Source: Sphingomonas albertensis (GTDB lineage: Bacteria; Pseudomonadota; Alphaproteobacteria; Sphingomonadales; Sphingomonadaceae). From it: a DNA stretch of 46,352 nucleotides. The notes under the pieces were generated by a model. The model saw only the letters and a program-made list of their open reading frames with translations. It was not told the origin of the DNA and searched no databases. The stretch lies in assembly GCF_014358075.1 (NCBI RefSeq), contig NZ_JACONT010000033.1, positions 1 through 46,352 of the forward strand. Direction: 5' to 3'. Position numbers and translations under genes: made by a program. Below, piece after piece: positions 29,990 through 41,845 of the stretch; position 1 is the first letter of the stretch; every line of letters starts with the position of its first letter.

Positions 29990-30867
29990 TCCAAGTGGCG
30001 GTGATCCGCGCGGCGGTGCTCGTCCTGCTGGCCGCGACCAGCGCCACCGCCCAGCAAGCGCCGCCGCCGACTACCGCAAGCCAATCCGCCTTCCGCTGGA
30101 CCGGCACGCTCAGCCAGGGTGGCCTGATCCTCGGCACCGCTCCCGCCGGTACGCGCTCGGTCGCGCTCGACGGCAAGTCGATCGCGCTATCCCCGGACGG
30201 GCGCTTCCTCGCCGGTTTCGACCGCGACGCCGGCCCGCAAGCCTCACTGACCGCGACGCTCGCCGATGGTCGCAGTGTTACGCAAAATCTCACGATCGCG
30301 CCGCGCGCCTGGCGGATCGAGCGCCTCGACACGCTCCCGAAATTCCCCGCGCCCGACCCGGTGTTCGCGAAACTCCGCCAGCCCGAACTCGCGCAGATCG
30401 TCGCCGCCCGCGCTCGCAGCACGGATGCGCAGGGCTGGCGGCAAACGTTCGCCTGGCCCGCCACCGGTCGCATATCCGGCCTGTTCGGTTCGCAACGCGT
30501 CTACAAGGGCGAGCCCGGCAGCTATCACTCGGGCACCGACATCGCCAAGCCGACCGGCGCGATCGTCACCGCCCCCGCCGACGGCGTCGTGATCCTCGCC
30601 GCCGACCGCCCCTTCACGCTGGAGGGCAACCTCCTGATGCTTGACCACGGCATGGGTCTCAACAGCGCGTTCCTGCACCTGTCCCGCATCGACGTGAAAC
30701 CCGGCGATCACGTGCGCCAAGGCCAACCGATCGGCGCCGTCGGCATGACCGGCCGCGCGACGGGCCCGCACCTCCACTGGAGTCTCAAATGGGGTGATGC
30801 GAAACTCGACCCGATGCTGGTGGCGGGGGCGATGCCGGGCTTAGCGCAATCTCTTCACAAGAACTGA
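29986..30867 (+). CDS. Secreted M23 (LytM-type) peptidase
   Basis: A 293-residue protein with a signal peptide (VIRAAVLVLLAATSATAQQ, cleavage near 22). The C-terminal LytM domain has the zinc ligands in HSGTDIA (His about 181, Asp about 185) and HLHW (about 261-263), and LDHGMGLNSAFLHLSRI. With all ligands present it should be an active endopeptidase on peptidoglycan cross-links, unlike degenerate divisome activators. Start GTG at 29986 overlaps the DUF2093 stop. Its 3' end overlaps the convergent next gene by 27 bases. Confidence 0.9.
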   Translation: MIQVAVIRAAVLVLLAATSATAQQAPPPTTASQSAFRWTGTLSQGGLILGTAPAGTRSVALDGKSIALSPDGRFLAGFDRDAGPQASLTATLADGRSVTQNLTIAPRAWRIERLDTLPKFPAPDPVFAKLRQPELAQIVAARARSTDAQGWRQTFAWPATGRISGLFGSQRVYKGEPGSYHSGTDIAKPTGAIVTAPADGVVILAADRPFTLEGNLLMLDHGMGLNSAFLHLSRIDVKPGDHVRQGQPIGAVGMTGRATGPHLHWSLKWGDAKLDPMLVAGAMPGLAQSLHKN

Positions 30868-31359
30868 GCGTCCCTTGCCGATCGTCGCACGATAACCGCC
30901 CAGCGAGGCCTGTCTAACGACGATCGCGGTACCGGTTTTGGGGGGGACGGGGATCGCGTCGATAGTCTGCCATTCGCTGCCGTCCGCCAGTCGCAGGTTC
31001 CAGCGGCCGAAGCTGTTGGAGGGCACGGCAGATCGGATCGTGGAGTCCAGCTGGTCTACTCTCGTCGCCTTGTCCGCGGCGCCTCCTCCGAAGACGTCGG
31101 TCGGAGTCCGGGGCAGGCCGAACCCCGCCCGCTTGTCCGCCACCACCTGCTTGCGGTCGATCACGAGAATGTCGCCAGAACGCTCGGCGATGCTCACCGA
31201 CACGGCGGCCGCGTCAAAACAGGCGAGGCGTTTAGCGTCGGGCTTGATCGTCCGGCAGCGGGCGATGTCCGTCAGAGGATTGGCCAACCGGCCATCCTGC
31301 GCAACGGCGGGAACGGAGAACAGAAGGCTGGCGAGCCCAAGCGGTCTTAAGGAACCCAT
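30841..31359 (-). CDS. Secreted protein of unknown function
   Basis: A 172-residue protein with signal peptide MGSLRPLGLASLLFSVPAVAQD (cleavage after AVA or AQ). The mature start, DIARCRTIKPDAKRLACFDAAAV, is a two-cysteine pattern seen at the N-terminus of many alphaproteobacterial secreted proteins (C-x-x-I-x-x-D-x-x-R-L-x-C-F-D). The rest is beta-rich (WNLRLADGSEWQTIDAIPVPPKTGTAIVVRQASLGGY). Function unknown. The frame runs open to 31593, but homology-like signal and length favour the ATG at 31359. It overlaps the M23 peptidase tail by 27 bases, tail to tail, and diverges from the TonB receptor. Confidence 0.78.
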   Translation of the reverse strand: MGSLRPLGLASLLFSVPAVAQDGRLANPLTDIARCRTIKPDAKRLACFDAAAVSVSIAERSGDILVIDRKQVVADKRAGFGLPRTPTDVFGGGAADKATRVDQLDSTIRSAVPSNSFGRWNLRLADGSEWQTIDAIPVPPKTGTAIVVRQASLGGYRATIGKGRSVLVKRLR

Positions 31360-31481
31360 GTCGTTGTATCCGGCCTTTGCGGGAAAACCGTTGTCTGTCG
31401 GCTTTGGTGCTCGAAGTCGAGGGCCGTATCCGACGTTCGACGTACCGATCACCGTGCGTGAACGGAGTGTGACACAAATGG

Positions 31482-31518
31482 TACAATCGTTCACAAATTG
31501 GCACGGACGATACAATCG
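31482..31518. promoter_or_regulatory. Direct repeat TACAATCG in the divergent promoter region
   Basis: TACAATCG at 31482-31489 and 31511-31518, 29 bp apart, in the AT-richer part between the secreted-protein gene and the TonB receptor. Could be a regulator site or part of -10 regions (TACAAT matches a -10 hexamer well). Confidence 0.35.
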
Positions 31519-31628
31519 CCGTTGTGCATCCGGACCAATATCAGCAATCTTATACCAACCGCGGCATGCCGCAGGTGCGACCATTCGGGGCAAATCCGAA
31601 GAGCGCGGGCAGATATAAGGGGTTTTGC

Positions 31629-34568
31629 ATGACGAACATTTTCCGGGGGCGCTTGCTCGCGTCCAGTCTCTTGGTAGGCATTGCGTTGGTTGCGAGCGGT
31701 GCTGCGCAGGCGCAGGACGCCGGCCAGATCTCCACGCCCAACGGCGCCGCGCCGGCTGGCGACCAGGACGCGACTGCGAATGGTGGCGATATCGTCGTCA
31801 CCGGCACGCTGGTCCGCAATCCGAACCTGGTGCAGTCGTCGCCGATCAATTCGGTGACCTCGGAAGAGCTGCAGCTGCGCCAGACCAACGTCGCCGAACA
31901 GTTCCTGCGCGAACTGCCCGGTGTCGTCCCTTCGATCGGCAGCTCGGTGAACAACGGCAACGGCGGTGCATCGACCGTCGATCTTCGTGGTTTGGGTGAC
32001 AACCGTAACCTCGTCCTCCTCGATGGTCAGCGTATCGCGCCATCGGGTCTGTCCGGGGTGGTCGATCTCAACAACATCCCGCTAGCACTGGTCGAACGTA
32101 CCGATATCCTGACGGGCGGTGCCTCGACCACCTACGGTGCCGATGCAGTGGCAGGCGTCGTGAACTTCGTGACCAAGCGCGACTTTTCCGGCGTGGAAGC
32201 AAATATCAGCAATCAGATCACGCAGCGTGGCGACGGCAACGTCTTCCGCGCGGATCTGACGATCGGCGCGAACTTCGGGGATGGGCGCGGCAACGCGGTG
32301 TTCAGTGTCGGCTACCAGCAGGCTGACCCGGTCACGCAGGGCGAGCGCGACTTTTCGATCAACAACATCGATTCGTACACCGGTCTGCCGGGTGGGTCGG
32401 GCACGGCCGTTCCCGGGCGCTTCACCGGCCTGGGTCTGGGCGCGAACAATCAGATCGATCCGGTTTCCGGTCGGTTGGTGCCGACCTTTGCACTGTTCAA
32501 CTTCAACCCGCAGAACATCTTTCAAACGCCGTTCACGCGCTACAACATGTTCGGCGCGGCGCATTATGAAGTGACGCCAGGCATCGAAGTTTATAATCGT
32601 GGCCTCTTCTCGCGGAACACGGTTCAGACTGTCATCGCGTCATCCGGTACGTTCGGTAACGCGTTGACGATCAACTATTCGAATCCCTACCTGCCGGCCG
32701 GCGCGCGTGGCCAGATCTGCGCGGCGAACGGTCTGACCGTGGCACAGTGTAATGCAGCGGCGTCCGCCGCTCCCGGAAGCGCAGACTACCGCACCTTCAC
32801 GACCAACGCCTCACGGCGCTTCGTCGAGGCCGGGCCGCGCCTGTCGACCTACACCACGACGGTATTCGACTATACTGCGGGCGTCCGCGGCGACATCACC
32901 GACACGATCGGCTTCGATTTTGGCGGTAACTACGGCGAGAGCGAGAATGTTCAGCGTCAGACCGGCAACGGCACGCTGACACGTTTGCGCCAGGCGTCGC
33001 TCGCGACCAGCACCACCGCGTGCGTCGATCCGTCCAATGGCTGCGTGCCGATCAACCTGTTCGGTGACGCCGGAACGATCACCACCGATCAGCTCGGCTA
33101 TCTTCTTGGTGTCACGAACAGCACGCTCACCCGCACGACGATCGCGCAGGTTCACGGCGTTTTGAATGGCGATTTCGGCGTGTCCAGCCCGTTCGCAACG
33201 CAGGCGATTTCGTTCGCGCTCGGTGCCGAATATCGCAAGTACACCGCCGCGGTGATCTCGGACGAACTGACGCAGCGCCCGAACGAAGTGCTGGGCAACG
33301 GCGCGGCATCGCCCGACGTTTCCGGCCAGTACAACGTCAAGGAAGCGTTCGGCGAACTGATCATGCCGATCGTCGAGGACAAGCCGTTCTTCCACAGCCT
33401 GACGCTGGAAGCCGGTGGCCGTGTCTCCGACTATTCGACGGCAGGAACCAACTGGACCTGGAAGGTCGGCGGCTCCTGGGAGCCCGTCCGCAGCCTGAAG
33501 ATCCGGGGTAACTACCAGAAGGCGGCGCGTGCGCCGAACATCGGCGAATTGTTCTCGCCGCTGGTCACGGGGCTCGGTAATTCGGCCAACGACCCTTGCG
33601 CGGGTGCTGGTGTAACGGCTGGCAGCGCTCTGGGCGGCGTCTGCGCCGCACAGATCGTTGCGGGTGGTGGCACGCAGGCTCAGGCCAATGCTCTCATCGG
33701 TACCATTCCTTTGCCGTCGGCGGGTCAGGTCAACGTCACGCAGGGCGGTAACGCTGCTTTGGGTGTCGAGACAGCGAATACCTGGACGATCGGTGCTGTG
33801 TTCCAGCCAGATTTTGTCCGCGGCTTCAACATCAGCGTCGATTACTTCAATATCAAGGTTCGCGATGCGATCACGTCCCCGACGGTCGGCGATGTGTTCT
33901 CGGCCTGCTACACGCCGCTTCAGGCTGCAACGTCGGCTGCCTGCCAGGCGGTCTCGCGTGACCCGATCGACGGCAGCCTGAACGGTACCGCCGATGGCTT
34001 GGCGCTGCCGCTTTCGAACCTGGGTCGCATCGCGACGGATGGTATCGATCTGGCTGCGAACTATCGCACCGACATGGGCTTTGCTAAGCTCGCATTGTCG
34101 TTCATCGGAACCTGGACCAACAGCAACAAGTTCCAGGCGACGCCAACTTCGGTCAACCGTGAATGCGTCGGCTTCTACAGCGTCAACTGCGCCTCGATCC
34201 AGCCGGAGTTCAGCTTCAACCAGCGGACCACGCTGACCATCGGTGCGGCAGACGTCTCGCTGCTGTGGCGCTACGTCGATAAGGTGAAGTACGAGCCGCT
34301 CGCTCTTGCAGACGACATTGCTGCCGGTGGCGGTCCGCTGGAGCAGTTCCAGCGCATCGGTGCGGAGCATTATTTCGATCTGACGACCCGGTTCGGTGTC
34401 ACGGACAATTTCGATCTGACGCTGTCGGCAATGAACCTGCTCGACAACAAGCCGAAGGTTGTCGGTGCGTCGATCGGCGATACCGCCTTCAACAGCGGCA
34501 ACGTCTATCCCTCGACGTACGACGCCCTGGGTCGCCGTTTCGCAGCAAGTGCCCGCCTTCGGTTCTGA
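31629..34568 (+). CDS. TonB-dependent outer-membrane receptor
   Basis: A 979-residue receptor. Signal peptide ends at AAQAQ (about 29); a short variable region is followed by the sphingomonad-type TonB box region (GGDIVVTGTLVRNPN, about 51-65), the plug (about 70-175; VDLRGLGDNRNLVLLDGQRI, GGASTTYGADAVAGVVNFVTKR) and a long beta-barrel that ends with RRFAASARLRF, Phe being the usual last residue. Barrel loops contain paired cysteines. Substrate cannot be told; no transporter gene is adjacent. The reading frame is open from 31524, but the ATG at 31629 directly precedes the signal peptide. A good terminator follows at 34600. Confidence 0.93.
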   Translation: MTNIFRGRLLASSLLVGIALVASGAAQAQDAGQISTPNGAAPAGDQDATANGGDIVVTGTLVRNPNLVQSSPINSVTSEELQLRQTNVAEQFLRELPGVVPSIGSSVNNGNGGASTVDLRGLGDNRNLVLLDGQRIAPSGLSGVVDLNNIPLALVERTDILTGGASTTYGADAVAGVVNFVTKRDFSGVEANISNQITQRGDGNVFRADLTIGANFGDGRGNAVFSVGYQQADPVTQGERDFSINNIDSYTGLPGGSGTAVPGRFTGLGLGANNQIDPVSGRLVPTFALFNFNPQNIFQTPFTRYNMFGAAHYEVTPGIEVYNRGLFSRNTVQTVIASSGTFGNALTINYSNPYLPAGARGQICAANGLTVAQCNAAASAAPGSADYRTFTTNASRRFVEAGPRLSTYTTTVFDYTAGVRGDITDTIGFDFGGNYGESENVQRQTGNGTLTRLRQASLATSTTACVDPSNGCVPINLFGDAGTITTDQLGYLLGVTNSTLTRTTIAQVHGVLNGDFGVSSPFATQAISFALGAEYRKYTAAVISDELTQRPNEVLGNGAASPDVSGQYNVKEAFGELIMPIVEDKPFFHSLTLEAGGRVSDYSTAGTNWTWKVGGSWEPVRSLKIRGNYQKAARAPNIGELFSPLVTGLGNSANDPCAGAGVTAGSALGGVCAAQIVAGGGTQAQANALIGTIPLPSAGQVNVTQGGNAALGVETANTWTIGAVFQPDFVRGFNISVDYFNIKVRDAITSPTVGDVFSACYTPLQAATSAACQAVSRDPIDGSLNGTADGLALPLSNLGRIATDGIDLAANYRTDMGFAKLALSFIGTWTNSNKFQATPTSVNRECVGFYSVNCASIQPEFSFNQRTTLTIGAADVSLLWRYVDKVKYEPLALADDIAAGGGPLEQFQRIGAEHYFDLTTRFGVTDNFDLTLSAMNLLDNKPKVVGASIGDTAFNSGNVYPSTYDALGRRFAASARLRF

Positions 34569-34599
34569 TCTGAGGCGGATCTGACTAACCAACTATACG

Positions 34600-34634
34600 A
34601 CGGAGGTGGGCCAGTCCCGCCTCCGTTTTTGTTT
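34600..34634 (+). terminator. Intrinsic terminator of the TonB receptor
   Basis: ACGGAGG-T-GGG (34600-34610), loop CCAGT, CCC-G-CCTCCGT (34616-34626), then TTTTGTTT. Confidence 0.85.
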
Positions 34635-34694
34635 GAGCGTGGCGATCGGCGTTGATAGTCTTCGATGTCAGATGGCGTAATCGAAGGAATAGCG

Positions 34695-34958
34695 ATGACG
34701 ATCGGCATTATCTTGTTGGCGTTGACCATGGCCGGCGCGCCGCCAGCGCTTCAAATTAGCGCCTCGTCCAATGAACCGGCAGCACAAGCGGCTAAAGACG
34801 AGCCAAAGCCGATCTGCCGTCGCTATGCGCAAGTGGGATCGAACATCGCGCGGCGTAAGGTCTGCATGAGCAAGGCCGAGTGGGACCAGGTGGCCCGCTC
34901 CAGCCAAACGCTGGGACGAAGCATGCTACCCGCCCTGACGGCTCCTGGCGCTCAGTAA
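34695..34958 (+). CDS. Small secreted protein with two-Cys motif
   Basis: An 87-residue protein with a signal-type N-terminus (MTIGIILLALTMAGAPPALQ). The mature part has PKPICRRYAQVGSNIARRKVCMSKAEWDQV, a two-cysteine motif that I associate with small sphingomonad periplasmic proteins of unknown function. The frame is open from 34665, but AAGGA at 34684-34688 fits the ATG at 34695. Stands alone behind the TonB receptor's terminator. Confidence 0.7.
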   Translation: MTIGIILLALTMAGAPPALQISASSNEPAAQAAKDEPKPICRRYAQVGSNIARRKVCMSKAEWDQVARSSQTLGRSMLPALTAPGAQ

Positions 34959-34984
34959 TAGGCACATGCCGTTGCTCCGTCCAA

Positions 34985-34996
34985 CCTCCTAGGAGG
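34985..34996. repeat. 12-bp perfect palindrome CCTCCTAGGAGG
   Basis: With flanks GTCC-AA and C-GGAC it extends to an imperfect longer inverted repeat. No T-run on either side. Role unknown. Confidence 0.5.
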
Positions 34997-35045
34997 CGGA
35001 CCGCGCGATAGGCAAACGGCGGATCGATGCGCTGCGACGACCACG

Positions 35046-35090
35046 GGACCGTGGTGAACCTAACCTTGTCGGTTATCTTCACCACGGTCC
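35046..35090. terminator. 13-bp hairpin, likely two-way terminator before clpB's end
   Basis: GGACCGTGGTGAA (35046-35058) and TTCACCACGGTCC (35078-35090), perfect, with an inner AACC/GGTT pair. Only TTT follows on the right. It lies between two convergent genes, about 100 bases from the clpB stop. Confidence 0.55.
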
Positions 35091-35188
35091 TTTAGCAGGT
35101 TCCCGCTAACTATCCGGCGATGGTGTATCCGCGTCGTCAGCGACGACCGCGTCTGCCTGGATTGCCGCGGGGGAAATCGCGGCCCGCC

Positions 35189-37765
<2,577 letters not shown>

Positions 37766-37802
37766 GACGAATTCCTGTGGGATTGTTTCGGTGTTGGCCG
37801 AG

Positions 37803-37830
37803 AGATGGTGTTGTATTTGAGCAACACAAG
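37803..37830 (-). promoter_or_regulatory. Sigma-32-type heat-shock promoter of clpB
   Basis: Leftward CTTGTGT (37830-37824), a 13-nt spacer, CACCATCT (37810-37803); the consensus is CTTGAAA and CCCCATnT. The -10 matches all but one fixed position. It lies about 40 bases upstream of the clpB ATG. Confidence 0.65.
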
Positions 37831-37936
37831 AGGCGACGCTGGTCGGATGCTAGGGCGTGCGCGGCGTGGCTGAAATAGCGTTTATTCTCGGTATCTAAGC
37901 CTCGCCGTCATCGCTATGTTCAGGTTCGCATGCTAT

Positions 37937-38347
37937 ATGTCACGCGTGACAACAGCCATTCCCCATAGCTACGCCATCGGCATCGAGCCGGCCGACATCG
38001 ACTTCATGGGTCATGTCAACAATGCGAACTATCTGAAGTGGGTGCAGGCCGCCGTGATCGACCATTGGCAGCGCCTTGCGCCGGCCGAGGCGGTCGCCGG
38101 GCACCTGTGGGTCGCCTTGAAACACGAGATCACGTACCGGAAACCGGCGTTCCTCAACGACGACGTGATCGCGACGGTGCTGCTGGAGAAGGTCCAGGGC
38201 GCGCGGGCGTTCTACGAGACGATCATCAAGCGCGGCGAGGACGTGCTGGCCGAGGTGAAGTCGAGCTGGTGCTGCCTGGACGCGGAAACGCTGCGGCCGT
38301 CGCGATTGGCGAACAACGTGGTGGAGCATTTCTTTCCGAAGGACTGA
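37937..38347 (+). CDS. Acyl-CoA thioesterase, hot-dog fold (YbgC/FadM type)
   Basis: A 136-residue protein. ADIDFMGHVNNANYLKWVQAA (about residues 17-37) carries the catalytic Asp and the HVNN motif of 4-hydroxybenzoyl-CoA-type thioesterases. It would hydrolyse acyl-CoA of unknown chain length in the cytoplasm. An ATG at 37916 would add seven residues; neither start has a strong ribosome site. Not part of an evident operon: clpB runs in the opposite direction and a palindromic repeat follows. Confidence 0.85.
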   Translation: MSRVTTAIPHSYAIGIEPADIDFMGHVNNANYLKWVQAAVIDHWQRLAPAEAVAGHLWVALKHEITYRKPAFLNDDVIATVLLEKVQGARAFYETIIKRGEDVLAEVKSSWCCLDAETLRPSRLANNVVEHFFPKD

Positions 38348-38365
38348 TCCTTCTGGTTCTTCTGG

Positions 38366-38474
38366 CTCCCCTCCCTGGAAGGGAGGGGCGGGGGTGGGTA
38401 GGTCCGCTTGAGCCTCACTGGTTGGATCATGCAGAAACCGACCCACCCCCGACCCCTCCCTTCCAGGGAGGGGG
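38366..38474. repeat. Palindromic repeat, family C (CTCCCCTCCCTGGAAGGGAGGGG type)
   Basis: CTCCCCTCCCTGGAAGGGAGGGGCGGGGGTGGG on the left and its near-perfect inverse CCCACCCCCGACCCCTCCCTTCCAGGGAGGGGG on the right, ending five bases before the stop codon of the leftward regulator gene. A half element of related wording is at 46197-46235. Confidence 0.88.
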
Positions 38475-38478
38475 AAAT

Positions 38479-39873
38479 TCACACCACCTCATACGGCACG
38501 GCCCCGCGCCGGTCCGGATCGACTCGTATCTCACTCGCCGCCGGCGGAAACGCGCGCTGGTCGCAGTCCGTCCGCAAACAAACCCGGCACGAAGACCCGA
38601 TCGGCGTCGCGATCCCGCCCGTCCCCAGCGCATCCGCATAGATGAACTCCGACGCGTTCGCCTCCTCGCACCCCAGCGCGACCGCATAGCGCCGCGCCGG
38701 CCGCGTGTAGGTCTCGGACGGCTTCACCAGACCCTTCGCCATCGAGACGTAGCGGATCCCGTCGGTCGTCTCGATCAGCTGAGTCAGGATGCGATCGGGG
38801 ATCGCCACCGCCTCGTGGACGATCCACAACGGACACGCCCCCCCGAAACGCGCGAATTGCAACCGGGTGGCGGAATGCCGTTTTGTGATGTTCCCCGCCA
38901 TATCGACGCGGCAGAAGAAGAACGGGATGCCGAGCGCGCCGGGGCGCTGGAGCGTCGAGAGCCGGTGACACGTCTGCTCGAAGCTCGTTCCGAAGATCCG
39001 CCGCAACCGATCGATGTCGTGCCGCACGCTCCGCGCTTCGGTGCGGAAGCGGGTGTAGGGCATGACGATCGCCCCGGCCGCATAGTTGGTCAGCCCCGCG
39101 GTCAGCAGCGCGCGCGCCGTCTCCGATGCCATTTCCGACGCCGCGACGATCCCGCCGATCACGTCACCGAACTCGTGCCGGGCGACCTGATGCGCGAGCG
39201 AGAACAGGGTGGTCTCGCCAGGCTGCGACCCATCGAGCCGCAGAGTCGCGCCGTCATAGTCGCGCAACGGTGCGGCGAGCGCGCCCGAGATCGCGACCGA
39301 CACGCCGCGCGCCGCCAGCCGAGCCTCCAGCGCCGCGATCCGATCCGCCCCCAGCGCCTCGCCGATCTCCTCCGCGCGCCGGTCGAGCGCATCGACATAA
39401 TTGCCCGCCGCATGAAACCAGTCGCGCACGTCCTCCCACGGCAGCAACCCCGGCGCCCCAGACCCGGCCACCAGCCGGTCGTCGAGCGCGCGCAACTGCT
39501 CCTGCGCGCGGCGATACGCATCGTGCATCGCGACCAGCCGCTGCGCCAGCAACGGCTGGTGCTTCACCGCGCGCCGCACTGCCGTTTCGTCAAGCGCAGG
39601 CGCCTCCACGCTCGTGTCCGACACCGCCTCCAGCGTCGCGATTAGGAGTGCGGTATCGTCCGCCGCGTCGATGCTGCCCCAATCCGCCGGAAACTCGCGC
39701 GCGAGCGTGATCAGCACGCCCTCGGTCACCGGCCGGTCGCCATTCTCGATCTGCGACAAATAGCTCACCGATAGCCCGATTCGCGCCGCCATCGCCGCCT
39801 GGCTGATCCCGAGAACACGGCGCAGGTCGCGCAGGCGGTGTCCGACGAAGAGGCGACGTGCGGGGAGGGTCAT
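38479..39873 (-). CDS. PrpR/RamB/ScfR-type transcriptional regulator of short-chain acyl-CoA metabolism
   Basis: A 464-residue regulator: N-terminal XRE helix-turn-helix (about 8-62; [28 protein letters not shown]), a middle IrrE-like domain (about 150-260; [14 protein letters not shown]) and a C-terminal DUF2083-type domain with clustered cysteines ([19 protein letters not shown]) that in mycobacterial PrpR hold an iron-sulfur cluster. Family members sense propionyl- or acetyl-CoA status. It diverges from pccB, and two TTTGCAA boxes lie in between, so it very likely controls the propionate genes and itself. The frame is open upstream to 39954, but [19 protein letters not shown] at 39873 is the natural start. 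Confidence 0.88.
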   Translation of the reverse strand: MTLPARRLFVGHRLRDLRRVLGISQAAMAARIGLSVSYLSQIENGDRPVTEGVLITLAREFPADWGSIDAADDTALLIATLEAVSDTSVEAPALDETAVRRAVKHQPLLAQRLVAMHDAYRRAQEQLRALDDRLVAGSGAPGLLPWEDVRDWFHAAGNYVDALDRRAEEIGEALGADRIAALEARLAARGVSVAISGALAAPLRDYDGATLRLDGSQPGETTLFSLAHQVARHEFGDVIGGIVAASEMASETARALLTAGLTNYAAGAIVMPYTRFRTEARSVRHDIDRLRRIFGTSFEQTCHRLSTLQRPGALGIPFFFCRVDMAGNITKRHSATRLQFARFGGACPLWIVHEAVAIPDRILTQLIETTDGIRYVSMAKGLVKPSETYTRPARRYAVALGCEEANASEFIYADALGTGGIATPIGSSCRVCLRTDCDQRAFPPAASEIRVDPDRRGAVPYEVV

Positions 39874-39884
39874 GCCCCCGCCTA

Positions 39885-39916
39885 GTTTGCAAACCTCCAC
39901 CCAACAAGTTTGCAAC
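39885..39916. promoter_or_regulatory. Two TTTGCAA operator boxes between the regulator and pccB
   Basis: GTTTGCAAAC (39885-39894, perfect palindrome) and GTTTGCAAC (39908-39916), centres about 23 bp apart, close to two helical turns. RamB and PrpR are known to bind AACTTTGCAAA-type sites, so the boxes match the adjacent regulator's family. The first box overlaps the regulator's own leader. Confidence 0.75.
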
Positions 39917-39973
39917 ATTGCATTTGCCCATCGCATCCCGCTCTGTGAAGGCAATCAGCAGGACGGAGAGACG

Positions 39974-41500
39974 ATGTCATCGACGATCGAAGAGCTTGAA
40001 CGCCGCCGCGAAGCCGCAAGAGTCGGCGGAGGCCTCAAGCGGATCGGAGCGCAGCACGCCAAGGGTAAGCTCACCGCGAGGGAGCGCCTTGACGTGCTGC
40101 TGGACGAGGGATCGTTCGAGGAGCTCGACATGTATGTCGAGCACAACTGCGTCGATTTCGGCATGCAGGATCAGGTCATCCCCGGCGACGGCGTCGTCAC
40201 CGGCTCGGGCACGATCAACGGCCGCCTCGTCTTCGTCTTCAGCCAGGATTTCACCGTGTTCGGCGGGTCCTTGAGCGAACGTCACGCCCAAAAAATCTGC
40301 AAGGTGATGGACAGCGCGATGAAGGTCGGCGCACCGATCATCGGCCTCAATGACAGCGGCGGCGCGCGCATCCAAGAGGGCGTCGCCTCGCTCGGCGGCT
40401 ATGCCGAGGTGTTCCAGCGCAACGCGCTTGCCTCGGGCGTCGTGCCGCAGCTCTCGCTCATCATGGGGCCGTGCGCAGGCGGCGCGGTCTATTCCCCGGC
40501 GATGACCGACTTCATCTTCATGGTGAAGGATTCGAGCTACATGTTCGTCACCGGCCCCGACGTGGTCAAGACGGTGACCAACGAGGTCGTGACGCAGGAG
40601 GCGCTCGGTGGCGCGGTGACGCACACGACCAAGACGTCGGTCGCCGACAACGCGTTCGAGAACGACATCGAAGCGCTGCTTGCGGCGCGCGACTTCTTCG
40701 ATTTCCTGCCCGCGTCGAACCGTGACGGCGTGCCCGAGCGTCCGACCGCAGACGAATGGGACCGGATCGAGGAGAGCCTCGACACGCTGATCCCGGCGTC
40801 GGCGAACCAGCCCTACGACATGCACGAGCTAATCCGGAAGACGGTCGACGAAGGCGATTTCTTCGAGACTCAGCCGGCGCATGCCGCCAACATCATTACC
40901 GGCTTCGGCCGCATCGAAGGCCGAACGGTCGGCTTCGTCGCGAACCAGCCGATGGTGCTGGCCGGCGTGCTCGACATCAATTCGTCGAAGAAGGCGGCGC
41001 GGTTCGTGCGCTTCTGCGACGCGTTCGAGATCCCGATCGTGACGTTCGTCGACGTCCCCGGCTTCCTGCCCGGCACCGCCCAAGAGCATAACGGCATCAT
41101 CAAGCACGGCGCGAAACTGCTGTTCGCCTATGCCGAGGCGACCGTGCCCAAGATCACCGTCATCACGCGGAAAGCGTATGGTGGAGCGTACGACGTGATG
41201 GCCTCAAAGCACCTGCGCGGCGACCTCAACTACGCCTGGCCGACCGCCGAGATCGCAGTGATGGGTGCGAAGGGCGCAGTCGAGATCATCTTCCGCGGCA
41301 AGACTCCGGAAGAGATCGCCGAACGCACCGCGGAATACGAGGCGCGTTTCGCCAACCCGTTCGTCGCCGCGTCGAAGGGCTTCATCGACGAGGTGATCCA
41401 GCCCCACTCGACCCGCCGCCGCATCGCGCTCGGCCTACGGAAACTCCGCGGCAAGGCGCTGGAGAATCCGTGGAAGAAGCATGATAACATCCCGCTGTGA
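39974..41500 (+). CDS. pccB: Propionyl-CoA carboxylase beta (carboxyltransferase) subunit
   Basis: A 508-residue crotonase-fold carboxyltransferase that moves CO2 from biotin to propionyl-CoA, giving methylmalonyl-CoA. Two domains: about 1-250 ([61 protein letters not shown]) and 270-508 ([41 protein letters not shown]). The start ATG at 39974 follows GGAGAG; longer frames upstream overlap the operator. The biotin-carrying subunit is not in the window. First gene of the propionate cluster under the TTTGCAA boxes. Confidence 0.95.
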   Translation: MSSTIEELERRREAARVGGGLKRIGAQHAKGKLTARERLDVLLDEGSFEELDMYVEHNCVDFGMQDQVIPGDGVVTGSGTINGRLVFVFSQDFTVFGGSLSERHAQKICKVMDSAMKVGAPIIGLNDSGGARIQEGVASLGGYAEVFQRNALASGVVPQLSLIMGPCAGGAVYSPAMTDFIFMVKDSSYMFVTGPDVVKTVTNEVVTQEALGGAVTHTTKTSVADNAFENDIEALLAARDFFDFLPASNRDGVPERPTADEWDRIEESLDTLIPASANQPYDMHELIRKTVDEGDFFETQPAHAANIITGFGRIEGRTVGFVANQPMVLAGVLDINSSKKAARFVRFCDAFEIPIVTFVDVPGFLPGTAQEHNGIIKHGAKLLFAYAEATVPKITVITRKAYGGAYDVMASKHLRGDLNYAWPTAEIAVMGAKGAVEIIFRGKTPEEIAERTAEYEARFANPFVAASKGFIDEVIQPHSTRRRIALGLRKLRGKALENPWKKHDNIPL

Positions 41501-41517
41501 GTCATGCTTGTTCGGTT

Positions 41518-41536
41518 ATGATAAGCACATTATCAT
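41518..41536. promoter_or_regulatory. 19-bp palindrome, candidate autoregulatory operator
   Basis: ATGATAA (41518-41524), GCACA, TTATCAT (41530-41536): a perfect 7-bp inverted repeat, AT-rich, 21 bases upstream of the gene for a ribbon-helix-helix-like protein. No T-run, so a terminator is unlikely. Typical of operators used by small dimeric RHH repressors. Confidence 0.55.
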
Positions 41537-41557
41537 GTCATGCGAAGGAGTCGTGAC

Positions 41558-41845
41558 ATGCAGACCGAACGCGTGACGTTTCTGACTACCCCCGACCACA
41601 AGGCAGCGCTGGACGCGTTTGCGAGCAGCAACGGCCAGTCGGTCGGGCATGTTTTGCGCGAGGCGTCGAGTCAGTATATCGGCAAGCCGACAGCGGACGA
41701 GGAAGCCGAGCTTGCCGTACTCGTGCAGCAGGTCAACGAGGCGATCCCGAAGATGAACGCGTCGATCGACTCGATGATCGCGACGATGGACGCGTCACAT
41801 ATGCGAATCGACGCGCTGCTCCGTGACATGGGCGTGCGTTCATGA
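41558..41845 (+). CDS. Ribbon-helix-helix-like small protein with coiled-coil tail
   Basis: A 95-residue protein. ERVTFLTTPDHKAALDAFASSNGQSVGHVLREASSQYI (about 3-41) fits the beta-helix-helix pattern of CopG/Arc-type DNA-binding proteins: a short strand, then two helices split at NGQS. Residues 46-95 form an amphipathic, partly coiled helix. GAAGGAG before the ATG at 41558 is a strong ribosome site; the frame extends six codons upstream. The palindrome at 41518-41536 could be its operator. It overlaps the next gene by ATGA. Function unknown; antitoxin-like by architecture. Confidence 0.65.
   Translation: MQTERVTFLTTPDHKAALDAFASSNGQSVGHVLREASSQYIGKPTADEEAELAVLVQQVNEAIPKMNASIDSMIATMDASHMRIDALLRDMGVRS

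Noticed and set aside
32811..34592. 593-codon leftward frame opposite the TonB receptor
   Set aside because: Antisense shadow; the receptor frame has a signal peptide, plug, and terminal Phe.
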